From NCBI GenBank assembly GCA_016929595.1, contig JAFGIN010000027.1, forward strand, positions 62,001 through 126,000: a stretch of 64,000 bases of DNA, given 5' to 3'. Position numbers and translations under genes: made by a program. This document shows positions 9,737-18,162 of the stretch, one piece after another. The notes beneath the pieces are model-generated. The model worked only from the letters and a program-made list of their open reading frames with translations. It was not told where the DNA came from and did not search any database. How positions within the stretch are numbered: the stretch's first letter is position 1; the number at the start of each line of letters is the position of its first letter. The DNA comes from Chitinispirillaceae bacterium (GTDB lineage Bacteria > Fibrobacterota > Chitinivibrionia > Chitinivibrionales > Chitinispirillaceae).

Positions 9737-10600
9737 ATGAATCATATAATATATACACTTATACTCCTTATCATCGTTTCAGCAGCGCATCATTCTTTCA
9801 GTGATGAAGCCTGGTCTATCAATAAAAGGGGTAATAAGCTTTATAAAAACAGGCAATACAAAGAAGCGCTGGAAGAGTATGATGATGCGCTTCTGCTTTC
9901 TCCATCAGATAACCGTTTGAAAATGAATAAAGGATCGGCACATTATCAGCTTGGTGAATTTGACAAAGCGGAGGAAGCATACAACGCTGCACTCTCTTCC
10001 GACAAAAAAGATCAGATCGCCGATGCGCATTACAATATGGGAAACATTCTGTTCCGTCAGGGCGTACAAATGTACCAGCAGGGACAGCAACAAGCTCTTG
10101 AAAAGCTCAAATCAGCAAACGACCATTACATTAAATCACTTGAAAAGCGGCCCTCCGACACCGATGCGAAATGGAACCTCCAGCTGGCTCATCAGGTTAT
10201 GAAACAGCTCGAACAACAGCAACAGAACCAGCAAGATGATAAAAATAAGCAGGATAAGAACGACCAGGACAAAAAGGATCAGAATAAACAGGATAATAAA
10301 GACCAAAATAAAAATGATAAAAACAAGAAGGACCAGGATAAAAAGGATCAGCAGCAAGATCAGGATAAAAAGGAAGACGAACAAAAACAGCAGCAGGAAA
10401 AAGAGCAGCAACAAAATCAGGACGATAAGCAGAAGCAAGAGCAACAGCAACAACAGTCCGAAATAAAAGACGAGCAGGATATCAAAAAAGAGGAAGCCCG
10501 ACGAATCATCGAGATGTTTGCAGATGATGCTGATACACTGAATAAACCTATGTCAAAGAAAAAAGCTGCAGGAATACGTCAACCGACACAAGACTGGTAA
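9737..10600 (+). CDS. batC: BatC: TPR protein with K/Q/D/N-rich low-complexity tail
   Basis: A 287-residue protein. After a signal peptide (cleavage near residue 20) come TPR helices (NRQYKEALEEYDDALLLSP, then GEFDKAEEAYNAAL and a third unit). From about 158 to 252 follows a strongly biased stretch of Lys, Gln, Asp and Asn. The conserved end (EEARRIIEMFADD) is typical of BatC. The ATG at 9737 has an AAGGA site eight bases upstream; a longer in-frame reading from 9614 is only an artefact inside batB. The low-complexity DNA creates long spurious leucine/isoleucine-rich frames on the other strand. Confidence 0.85.
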   Translation: MNHIIYTLILLIIVSAAHHSFSDEAWSINKRGNKLYKNRQYKEALEEYDDALLLSPSDNRLKMNKGSAHYQLGEFDKAEEAYNAALSSDKKDQIADAHYNMGNILFRQGVQMYQQGQQQALEKLKSANDHYIKSLEKRPSDTDAKWNLQLAHQVMKQLEQQQQNQQDDKNKQDKNDQDKKDQNKQDNKDQNKNDKNKKDQDKKDQQQDQDKKEDEQKQQQEKEQQQNQDDKQKQEQQQQQSEIKDEQDIKKEEARRIIEMFADDADTLNKPMSKKKAAGIRQPTQDW

Positions 10601-10610
10601 ACAACAAGCT

Positions 10611-11381
10611 ATGAATGATTTTGAATACTTTGAGTGGAAATACAATGGCAATGAGGTTCTGCGAGGCTCTATTGATCAATCAGGCAATACCAGTGCTCCA
10701 TGGGTTGTATTCTGCCATGGATTTACCGGCCAGAGAATGGGACCGGGCTACCTCTTTGTTAAACTTGCACGCCAGCTGCATTCCTGTGGTTTCTCCTGTC
10801 TGAGATTTGATTTCAGAGGTTCAGGCGAAAGTGATGGCCTCTTCCGGAACATGACAGTAAAAACGATGGAGCAGGATGTTGAATTTATTCTCAATGAACT
10901 TCAATCCCGCCACGCTCCATCAAAATTAATTCTTCTGGGGCACAGTTTTGGCGGGATGATCGCAGCAATGCATGCCGGTTCGACAGGTGCACAGGGTCTG
11001 ATTCTGCTCGCTCCGGTTGGCAATCCGGAAGGACTTATTCAACGCAGAAAAGAGCTGCTTGATGCAGGAGCAAACAGTAACGGGCTTTATGAAAACGGCC
11101 CGCATGAAATGAGTATAGAATTTCTCGATGCACTCAGAGGATTTGATCCTGTAAAGAGGTGTTGTTCCTCGTACAAGGGAAAGATGCTCCTGTTACAAGG
11201 TGATCAGGATCTCTCCATCTCAGTAGATGAATCGAAACGATATATTACCAGTGCTGAAAAAACAGGAATTGATACAGAATATCATGTTATCGAGGGTGCT
11301 GATCACAACTTTTCAAAGGTATCCTATGTTAAAACCGTGATAGCAACTGTCTGTGACTGGACAAAGGAGCATTTCAGTTGA
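10611..11381 (+). CDS. Alpha/beta hydrolase inserted in the Bat operon
   Basis: A 256-residue cytoplasmic serine hydrolase with no signal peptide. It has the HGFTG oxyanion region (36-40), RFDFRGSGESDG, the nucleophile elbow GHSFGG (110-115, Ser112) and a C-terminal GADHNF carrying the catalytic His. It resembles acyl-peptidase/BAAT-like or esterase-type hydrolases; the substrate is not visible. It sits between batC (10-base gap) and batD (4-base overlap) on the same strand, so it must be co-transcribed with the Bat genes, an uncommon position for such an enzyme. Confidence 0.85.
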   Translation: MNDFEYFEWKYNGNEVLRGSIDQSGNTSAPWVVFCHGFTGQRMGPGYLFVKLARQLHSCGFSCLRFDFRGSGESDGLFRNMTVKTMEQDVEFILNELQSRHAPSKLILLGHSFGGMIAAMHAGSTGAQGLILLAPVGNPEGLIQRRKELLDAGANSNGLYENGPHEMSIEFLDALRGFDPVKRCCSSYKGKMLLLQGDQDLSISVDESKRYITSAEKTGIDTEYHVIEGADHNFSKVSYVKTVIATVCDWTKEHFS

Positions 11382-13216
11382 AAACCATACATTGTATAGC
11401 ATTACTATTACTGATAAGCAGCACGAGCATCATCTCCCAGGTGCGTTTCACCGCCTCAACACAACGTACCAGGATCTCCATGGGTGAACAGGTTCTTATA
11501 ACTGCGCAGCTTGTAACAGGTAAAAACCCCGGAGCTGTAACAACTCCGTCAGTTGCAGCAAACGAGATGTTTTCGGTACTTCGCAGCGATCAGCGCCAGT
11601 CATCAAACTCCTCTATCCAGATGATCAATGGACAGGTATCACAAAAGACAGAGATCATTTTTAATTTCACCTACATTATCACTCCAAAGAGTACCGGTTC
11701 TTTCACCTTTCCATCACTTGTTACTGATGTAAACGGTACAAAATACCAGACTGATGCGATTGTATTCACTGTATCAAACGAACAGGTTAAAAACGCTGAT
11801 CTCAGAGCAATTTTACAATTTGGAAAAAAATCGTTATTTGTCGGAGAGCAGACCATTCTTACCTTCAAACTTGCTCAACGTGCGACAGCATCGATAGACT
11901 TTAAAAACAGTTTCATGCCAGCACTCGAAAAAATCGATCAGGCGTTCGGAAGTTCTTTTGCACTGACAAAACTCTTTACCAACCAGGTTACTTCAACAAC
12001 AGAAATGATTGACGGGGAAACGTATAAAGTGTTCTTTCTACAATTTGCAGTAGTACCACTTAACGCAGGTAAAATCACTATTCCATCAATACCGGTGGAA
12101 TACAATGAGTTGCATCAGAGCCGGCGCAGGCGGGTTGATCCCTTTTTTGACGACTTTTTCAGTTCAGACTTTTTTGGCAGCGGCGTGGAGGCCGTTGGCA
12201 AAACCACAATGTCTAATTCTTTGACATTAGATATTAAGCCACTCCCGACTCCGGCACCAGCAGGTTTTTCAGGATCAGTCGGAAAATTCTCATTGACTGC
12301 AGAAGCGTCTCCGGCAACGATTCCTGCCGGAGAGGCTGTTACTTTAAAAATTGGTTTGCGGGGAAATACACGACCCGGCAGTGTCGGTGAACTGACCATT
12401 CCCAAAATCGATGAATGTGAGATTTTTAAGCCGGAACGTCAGATCCATGCGGATACAACCCCTAATGGTATTTCAACCAGACAAACCTATAAATATCTGT
12501 TGATCCCGCGTCAGGAAGGAACGATGACAATTCCATCAATCGAATACAGTTATTTTGATCCGTCTGATGGCGGCAGTTATAAAACCGCCGGATCTAAACC
12601 AATAGTGATCAATGTTACTGCAGGTAAAGAGGGTTCCAAGCCGCAAACCCGTTATCTTACCCAGGAAGAGATTCGTGAAGTTGGACAGGATATCCGCTAT
12701 ATAAAAACCGGCGTAAAGATTAAAAATCAATCTCGTTTTCCACATCGTAATCCTCTGTTTTTTGTCGTTCTTCCTCTGCCGTTCATACTTTTCATCTTTT
12801 CGGTTCTCTACCGTGTACAGGCATCCCGCAAAGAGCTTACCGTCGAAAGAAATATCCGTAAAAAAGCGTCATCACTTGGTCAGCGCAGACTTACGCAGCT
12901 TAAAAAACAGGGGTCAAATCTTCCTGCACCGCAGTTTCTCGGCAAAATAGCCGAAATTCTCGAGCACTTTATCTCACAAAAGTTCGGGTTTGCAGCAACG
13001 GGAAGAACTCTTGACGAACTGAAATGTGAACTGCAAATGCGCACTACCAATGCTGAAACGATTTCAGATCTTGCATCATTTATGGAAATGCTTGACAGCT
13101 ATCGGTTTGGTGGAGCAACATTCAATGATACATCCAGAGCCACCATCATCGAAAAGGCCGGTGTATTTCTCTCAAAAATTGAGAAAGATTCTATCAAGGA
13201 GAAAAAAACAGTATGA
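11378..13216 (+). CDS. batD: BatD: oxygen-tolerance-type membrane protein
   Basis: A 612-residue protein with an N-terminal signal peptide and several successive periplasmic immunoglobulin-like beta-sandwich units (about 22-430) with the repeated FTFPSL / ITIPSI 'proline-Ser' strand pattern typical of BatD. A membrane helix follows (about 460-482), then a cytoplasmic helical domain. The start is a TTG overlapping the previous stop (TTGA) with an AAGGAG site well placed; the stop overlaps batE's start (ATGA). Role inferred from the family: the large periplasmic part of the Bat complex. Confidence 0.87.
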   Translation: MKTIHCIALLLLISSTSIISQVRFTASTQRTRISMGEQVLITAQLVTGKNPGAVTTPSVAANEMFSVLRSDQRQSSNSSIQMINGQVSQKTEIIFNFTYIITPKSTGSFTFPSLVTDVNGTKYQTDAIVFTVSNEQVKNADLRAILQFGKKSLFVGEQTILTFKLAQRATASIDFKNSFMPALEKIDQAFGSSFALTKLFTNQVTSTTEMIDGETYKVFFLQFAVVPLNAGKITIPSIPVEYNELHQSRRRRVDPFFDDFFSSDFFGSGVEAVGKTTMSNSLTLDIKPLPTPAPAGFSGSVGKFSLTAEASPATIPAGEAVTLKIGLRGNTRPGSVGELTIPKIDECEIFKPERQIHADTTPNGISTRQTYKYLLIPRQEGTMTIPSIEYSYFDPSDGGSYKTAGSKPIVINVTAGKEGSKPQTRYLTQEEIREVGQDIRYIKTGVKIKNQSRFPHRNPLFFVVLPLPFILFIFSVLYRVQASRKELTVERNIRKKASSLGQRRLTQLKKQGSNLPAPQFLGKIAEILEHFISQKFGFAATGRTLDELKCELQMRTTNAETISDLASFMEMLDSYRFGGATFNDTSRATIIEKAGVFLSKIEKDSIKEKKTV

Positions 13217-13965
13217 AAAAGTCACTCTTTGCAGTTTTTTTCGGCCTGACTCTGTGCCAGATATCGTTTTCTGCACCCGTAAACGTCTGGTTTGAAAAAG
13301 CAAATACATTTTATTCGGAACAGAAATTTGACAGTGCAGCTCATTACTACGAGAAAATAATTGAATCAGGTTATCAATCAAGTACGGTGTATTTCAATTG
13401 CGGTAATGCCTGGTATCGTTTGAAAAAACCCGGACTGGCTCGCCTATACTACGAAAAAGCATCTCTGCTCGATCCGCTTGATGACGATATCAGAAATAAT
13501 ATTCGCTTCCTTAATTCCAATATCGTTGATCGTATCCCCGAACCAGAACAAAGCTTAATGGGGATGATTTTCAGTCAGATCCATCATCTGTTCCCGTTGA
13601 GTGTTCAGCTGTGGATATTTTTCGGTCTGCTTCTTACCATTTCAATTTTTTTAAGCACAGTTTTATTTGTTAATGGTAATGGCAAACTCTGGCTGGTTTA
13701 CGGCTCTATTCTTCTTTCCCTGATTGCTCTTGCTATTGGATCCAGTGCGGCATACAAAATCTACGAAAAGGAAAATATCGCTTATGCAGTGCTGCTGACA
13801 TCGATTGCTGATGCAAAAAATGAGCCTGATGGAGCAAAAGTACTCTTTACTGTTCATGAAGGGGTGAAATTCAGAATCCGAAAAACTGAAGACAAATGGT
13901 CGCTTGTCAGTTTGCCTAATGGCGTCAGCGGCTGGGTTAAAAATACGGATCTGGGGAAGATTTAA
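13213..13965 (+). CDS. batE: BatE: TPR plus SH3-like protein
   Basis: A 250-residue protein. Signal peptide (cleaved near Ala21), TPR helices (about 24-105, with VYFNCGNAWYRLKKPGLARLYYEKA), two membrane helices (about 130-155 and 160-182) and a C-terminal SH3b-like domain (about 190-248) ending in GWVKNTDLGKI. This is the standard BatE layout. It is the last gene of the Bat run; no clear intrinsic terminator follows. An unusual run of eight C residues lies near 14034, in the gap before the kinase. Confidence 0.85.
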   Translation: MKKSLFAVFFGLTLCQISFSAPVNVWFEKANTFYSEQKFDSAAHYYEKIIESGYQSSTVYFNCGNAWYRLKKPGLARLYYEKASLLDPLDDDIRNNIRFLNSNIVDRIPEPEQSLMGMIFSQIHHLFPLSVQLWIFFGLLLTISIFLSTVLFVNGNGKLWLVYGSILLSLIALAIGSSAAYKIYEKENIAYAVLLTSIADAKNEPDGAKVLFTVHEGVKFRIRKTEDKWSLVSLPNGVSGWVKNTDLGKI

Positions 13966-14099
13966 CTCAGATTAACCTGCATTTGTTCTGAAAAAATGAG
14001 CGTATCAATAAACTTTTATTAGCAGAAGTTCTTCCCCCCCCTTTTAATAGTTGTATTTTTATTGCCATAGCCCTATAATAAAAAAACAGGGAGCACATA

Positions 14100-15014
14100 A
14101 TGTTCAACCACCCGCTAAAGACATCATTGCTTCTTGCAGGGAGCTATATAGCACTCTGCAGTCTTTACATCTGGTTTTCCGGAATCATAGCAGCCAGAAT
14201 GGCTCATTCTCTTCCAGGCCTGCAGCATATCGAACTATACAAAGGTCTTGCGTTTGTCCTGATATCCGGAATTCTTATTTTTTCAACCTCGTTCATTCTC
14301 CTTGGAAGAATCCGTACCCAGCATAATGAATTAATCATGCAGAGAAAACTGCTCATGGAATCTCATTCCCGGATACTCGCCGGAACATTTGCATCCGGTA
14401 TTGCTCATGATATCAACAATGTTCTTGGTGCAATCGACTATGGATTGAGTGAAATCGAAAGTACCATACCTGACAACAAACGAGAGTACTTCCTACGTAT
14501 TCACAAATCGTATGTAATGATTCAGCAGATGACCCAGCGTCTGCAAAAAATTGGAAACTCTCAGACGCAGATCGAGATGAAAAATACCAACATCAATGAT
14601 TTCATCACTCAGACCGTCGAATTTGCTAAACGTCACAGGAAACTGAAACCCTGCGCGATCCGTTTAAAACAAAACGGGGACGCAGTTTTAAAAATCAATA
14701 CTTTTCTATTTGAACAGATGCTCATAAATCTCATGATCAACGCTGCTGATGCCACCAGCTCACAGGGAATAGTTGAGTTGAATGTTGATAATCTTGACGG
14801 CCAGGTTTCAATAGAAGTGCACGACAATGGCCCGGGGATTAGTGAGGATCAATTTGAGCGCGTGTTCCAGCCTTTCCATACTACCAAGACCGATGGATCC
14901 GGTCTTGGGTTGGCCATGGTCAAACAGTGTGCTGAACTTCACAACGGCACAATATCAATAGGGAAATCTCCGCTTGGCGGTGCACTTTTCAAACTTGTAT
15001 TCCCCTCTTGTTGA
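14100..15014 (+). CDS. Membrane sensor histidine kinase (short, no separate sensor domain)
   Basis: A 304-residue kinase. Two membrane helices (about 8-30 and 48-68) with only a short loop between them are followed by a HisKA-type helix with His103 (AHDINNVLG). The ATPase domain is complete: N-box around 210-217 (NLMINAADA), G1 DNGPG (242-246), F-box and G2 GSGLGLA (266-272). No response regulator lies next to it, so it is an orphan kinase here. The ATG at 14100 has an AGGGAG site about seven bases upstream. Since the DHp-only protein at 3124-4233 lacks an ATPase domain, this kinase is one conceivable donor, but nothing in the sequence shows that. Confidence 0.9.
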   Translation: MFNHPLKTSLLLAGSYIALCSLYIWFSGIIAARMAHSLPGLQHIELYKGLAFVLISGILIFSTSFILLGRIRTQHNELIMQRKLLMESHSRILAGTFASGIAHDINNVLGAIDYGLSEIESTIPDNKREYFLRIHKSYVMIQQMTQRLQKIGNSQTQIEMKNTNINDFITQTVEFAKRHRKLKPCAIRLKQNGDAVLKINTFLFEQMLINLMINAADATSSQGIVELNVDNLDGQVSIEVHDNGPGISEDQFERVFQPFHTTKTDGSGLGLAMVKQCAELHNGTISIGKSPLGGALFKLVFPSC

Positions 15015-15375
15015 CCTCTATTGATGTCTAAGCTGTTTTTCGTTTCGTTTTTTTTAACTTTACCTCTACTTATTCTGTTATAGCTGCGCAGCACTCTACT
15101 GGTATGGAAATGTACCACTACAAATTGTTATTTTGATGTAAACTGTCTCACAATACTTTGCACAGGTTTTCATTTCGCAGTCGGGGTCGGTATCGGTATC
15201 GAAAAACGCAGTAATTGAGGATCGATCCCGATTCCGATTCCGACAGCGCCCCCGATAACCTGAAGGCCGTATACTAAAAAGTGCAATGGTGTTTGGATAT
15301 TCTCAATTTGAAGTGCGATCTATCCCCTCGGCGGCAATCCAGCAGATGTTATCTGGAGGTAAACAAACATCTATA
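15015..15375. other. Gap downstream of kinase
   Basis: No gene recognised. A CGGTATCGGTATCG / CCGATTCCGATTCCG imperfect inverted segment lies near 15187-15243 and may be structured. Because a good intrinsic terminator follows at 15376, this stretch could be a long 3' untranslated region or hold a small RNA. Confidence 0.3.
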
Positions 15376-15408
15376 TGTGGATGAAGGAAAATCATCCACA
15401 GTTTTTTA
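15376..15408 (+). terminator. Intrinsic terminator
   Basis: Perfect 9-bp stem TGTGGATGA / TCATCCACA with a 7-base loop, followed directly by G and six T. It lies 360 bases after the kinase stop, so either it ends a long kinase transcript or an unannotated short RNA. Confidence 0.75.
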
Positions 15409-15477
15409 CTCCAGGATATGATCGATGAACTGATCATCACCTGTTATTCTGGGTTCTGGAATTCCTCTATTTACTGA

Positions 15478-15711
15478 TATGGGGAAAAAATTGAAGTTCG
15501 TGGGGTAAAAACGACGAATTGGCAATCATTTCATAAAAAAATATGGCAACGCAATTGTTGGGAACATATCATACGTAATAACGAGAGATTATATCGAATA
15601 CGGAATTATATCAGGAATAATCCATTAAATTGGAAGAATGACAAGCTGATCAATGCGACTGGTAACCACATTCAGGAAAAAATGGAATCCTACGGAGAAA
15701 TACCACAGTAA
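15478..15711 (+). pseudogene. C-terminal remnant of a REP-associated tyrosine transposase (IS200-like)
   Basis: An open frame without a start translates to the end of a Y1/TnpA-REP transposase: KIWQRNCWEHIIRN, then RIRNYIRNNPLNW, which are the hallmark C-terminal motifs (WQRNYYEHIIR...IRxYIxNNPxKW). The HUH histidines and catalytic tyrosine region would lie upstream, but in-frame stops (for example TGA at 15475) and loss of recognisable sequence show that the N-terminal part is gone. It therefore cannot be active. It marks the boundary between the housekeeping region and the carbohydrate-degradation island. Confidence 0.75.
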
Positions 15712-15740
15712 ACATTAGTAATGAAAGGTGGAAAACAGTT

Positions 15741-17120
15741 TTGTATAAAATGAATTTTTTTGTAGCAGCACTGTATTGCTTATGCTGCATAACGATGTTC
15801 CATAAACCCCTGTGTGGGGATTCGGTTCGCATTTCTGGTTTAGTGCAGGATGAAAACAACAATGCCATTGAAAATGCTGAGGTGTCATTATTTTACAGAA
15901 ATTCGATCAAAACCACTACAAATACGAGTGGTGCATTTGATCTCAGCGGTACAGCCGCAATTTCATCAGAAAACACCGCTCAGGTTCACCTCTTACCATC
16001 TGTTATTCTCAACGGCAATAACATACGTTTTGATTTACATTCTAATAAGAATGCACACCTTACCATATTTTCTCTTAACGGAAGACAATTATTTCACCAG
16101 TCATTCATCTCCCAAAGCGATAATAAAACTACACTCCTTGTTCCCCTTTCAAAATTGCCATCAGGAATCTCATTACTGGTGCTGCACAGTAATAAAAGCA
16201 GATTCAGCTACACATTCGCAAAAACAGGAGATTACATCTACACGAGAGGTGAAACATCTCTATCCCGCCCTTCAAATGTTTCTTTTTCAACAGGCAGCAT
16301 AGCAGATTTCAAGGATATTCTCATCGTTTCAGCATCAGGTTTTCAGACAGTGCGACGGGCTGTATCAGCCCCGATTGAAGACGAGGTCAAAATTAGACTG
16401 ATGACCTCGGGGGTTGGGTATATCACTCCCACCATTCCTGTCTATAGCGATAAAGGTGGGATCGGTGATGTCACAACATATGGATCAGCCAGTGATCCCG
16501 AAAACTCACAGGGTGGTGCATGCAATTATGGCTCGACGAAGATCAAATACTATGCAGCTATAAATGTCAATCAGTTTCCGGGAGATAAAAAAGGTCAGTG
16601 GCAGGATGGACAGATCTGCGGACGATGCGCCAGAGTTCGTGTCCGAACTGCAACCGGTGAAGAACGAACGACTGTTGTCCGTATTATGGACAAATGCCCT
16701 GATGACAATTGCGGTATCGATCTTGGGGGTGCTCCGGCAGGTGTAATCATGAAAACGCAAAGCGGTCGTTATGCCGGTGAATGGGAATGGGTAACCTGTG
16801 ACGGTGTTGAAGGGGTATCTGACGGTTCCCCATCTCTATGTGTTAAAACAGGAAGCAATCAGTGGTGGTCACTGGTTCAGGCGCGTAACGGGTCCGGATC
16901 TGTTACAGAAATGCGAGTCAGAAAAACAGAAACAATTGAATGGCAGAGTCTAAAATGGGCAACAGAAGCCGAGAATTTCTTTAAAGTACCAGAAGAACTC
17001 CTTCAGGATAGTGGAGAATGGGATATCGAAATACAATGGAATACCGGTACTACTTCTACTTTGAAAATTGCCGGAAATAAATTATCAATTGAGAATGCGG
17101 TCTATGATTTACAAAAATAA
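15741..17120 (+). CDS. Secreted expansin-like protein with nested N-terminal beta-sandwich module
   Basis: A 459-residue protein expected to loosen cellulose/hemicellulose networks non-hydrolytically. After a signal peptide comes a carboxypeptidase-regulatory-like strand pair (VRISGLVQDENNNAIENAEVSL, about 29-52). It is interrupted by a second beta-sandwich resembling a secretion tail (IRFDLHSNKNAHLTIFSLNGRQL, about 95-150) and resumes near 190-225. An expansin pair follows: a six-strand double-psi barrel (about 228-360; TYGSASDP, GGACNYG, DKCPDDNCGIDLG) and a C-terminal CBM63-like domain (about 365-459). The TTG start at 15741 suits the AAGGTGGAAA site better than the ATG nine bases later. 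There is no C-terminal sorting tail. Confidence 0.87.
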   Translation: MYKMNFFVAALYCLCCITMFHKPLCGDSVRISGLVQDENNNAIENAEVSLFYRNSIKTTTNTSGAFDLSGTAAISSENTAQVHLLPSVILNGNNIRFDLHSNKNAHLTIFSLNGRQLFHQSFISQSDNKTTLLVPLSKLPSGISLLVLHSNKSRFSYTFAKTGDYIYTRGETSLSRPSNVSFSTGSIADFKDILIVSASGFQTVRRAVSAPIEDEVKIRLMTSGVGYITPTIPVYSDKGGIGDVTTYGSASDPENSQGGACNYGSTKIKYYAAINVNQFPGDKKGQWQDGQICGRCARVRVRTATGEERTTVVRIMDKCPDDNCGIDLGGAPAGVIMKTQSGRYAGEWEWVTCDGVEGVSDGSPSLCVKTGSNQWWSLVQARNGSGSVTEMRVRKTETIEWQSLKWATEAENFFKVPEELLQDSGEWDIEIQWNTGTTSTLKIAGNKLSIENAVYDLQK

Positions 17121-17121
17121 A

Positions 17122-17151
17122 AAGCCGGTCCTTTTTTTCAAAGTCCGGCTT
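17122..17151. terminator. Hairpin after expansin gene
   Basis: Inverted repeat AAGCCGG / CCGGCTT with a 16-base loop containing seven T. On the minus strand it is followed by TTTATTTTTG, so termination would be better for leftward transcription, yet its place one base after the stop codon suggests it also ends or protects the expansin transcript. Confidence 0.5.
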
Positions 17152-18162
17152 CATATGGGAAGAACGGAAACGGCTTTCCCCTTAACCAACTACTGAGATT
17201 TTTCTTTCTTTGCTATGAACTTCAAGAGCCAGACAAGCGATGCATTGAACAAAGTCGAAGTGTCGAAATGCACAGACCACACTTGAACATTTTTTTGAGA
17301 TGTAATAGCTGCCTGCACCTGAAGTGTATTACATATTTAATTCCACAGATATAAAAGTAAATTCATTTTTCAAAAATTGCAACAGTAAGAGATAAAAAGC
17401 GTTTCCTGTTGGGGAACGCTTAAAGCGTTATCTGATTACAATAATAGCAGCGCTTCTGAAAGATGATACTTTTCAGGTACTGTACTTTAGAGCCGCTCCA
17501 CTCATCCTGATCCCGGCCTGGAATCGAAGTGTGGACCGCGTAGTACAGGAAAACACACATATCTCTCCCGCAAACAGGATCAACACGAGCAATCCCGCAA
17601 ACATTGAAGTCAACGTACCTGAATAGTTACCGTTAATGGTTTAATGAATTGTTTAACAAATGCTTGAAGTATACATTTTCGCCAGAATATGAGTAACTAC
17701 ACTATCATATTTCACTGTGGCGGAAACATTATTTTTTTCCAACGAACAATACGGGTTTATTATTCCTTTTTATCCGAGAGCAGACAACCTGGGTTCAAAT
17801 CGTTTACTTTACGAGTAAATCACAATGCACTTTTCTTATAGATTTTTTAGCATTATTAAAATGCATGAGAAGAATCCCCGCTAGATAGTATTGGGGGAAA
17901 GCAGGGATTCTCCCATGCAATAAATGTAAAAATCAAAGCACTCTTTTTATAGCATCATCTATAAACCTTTTCGATAAACAACGATAACCTTGTATCATTA
18001 CGCCTTGTACTTCCAACTATGTACCCCAGGTTCGTACTACCAATCGCTAACCATTTCTACAAAATTAGCTAAAGAGGTAAAGAAATGCATTACTTTTGTT
18101 CGAAAGAATAGCATCTTCCATGGACGTGAATGTCCACACAAATCATTGCGCGATATTTGCAG
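17152..18162. other. One-kilobase gene-free region between convergent genes
   Basis: No coding frame is convincing. Seen here: a 10-bp stem with one G-T pair (AAGCGTTTCC / GGGAACGCTT, 17397-17421) with a 5-base loop but no T-run; and one copy of the CATGGAC-N6-GTCCAC element near the right end. A locally GC-richer stretch lies at about 17490-17600. The region is large for a convergent intergenic space and could contain a structured RNA or a lost gene. Confidence 0.4.
18119..18137 (+). promoter_or_regulatory. CATGGAC-N6-GTCCAC element, copy 1
   Basis: Spacer GTGAAT. The core TGGAC-N6-GTCCA is a perfect 16-bp interrupted palindrome. It lies only 26 bases past the stop of the minus-strand GH43-like gene, so unlike the other four copies it has no obvious downstream promoter target. 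Confidence 0.55.

Noticed and set aside
10136-10453. Minus-strand leucine/isoleucine/valine-rich open frame
   Set aside because: It is the complement of the K/Q/D/N-rich repeat in batC; composition is an artefact of that low-complexity DNA.
13971-14099. Terminator after the Bat operon at the C8 tract
   Set aside because: The run of C has no pairing G tract and no T-run; no stem can be drawn.
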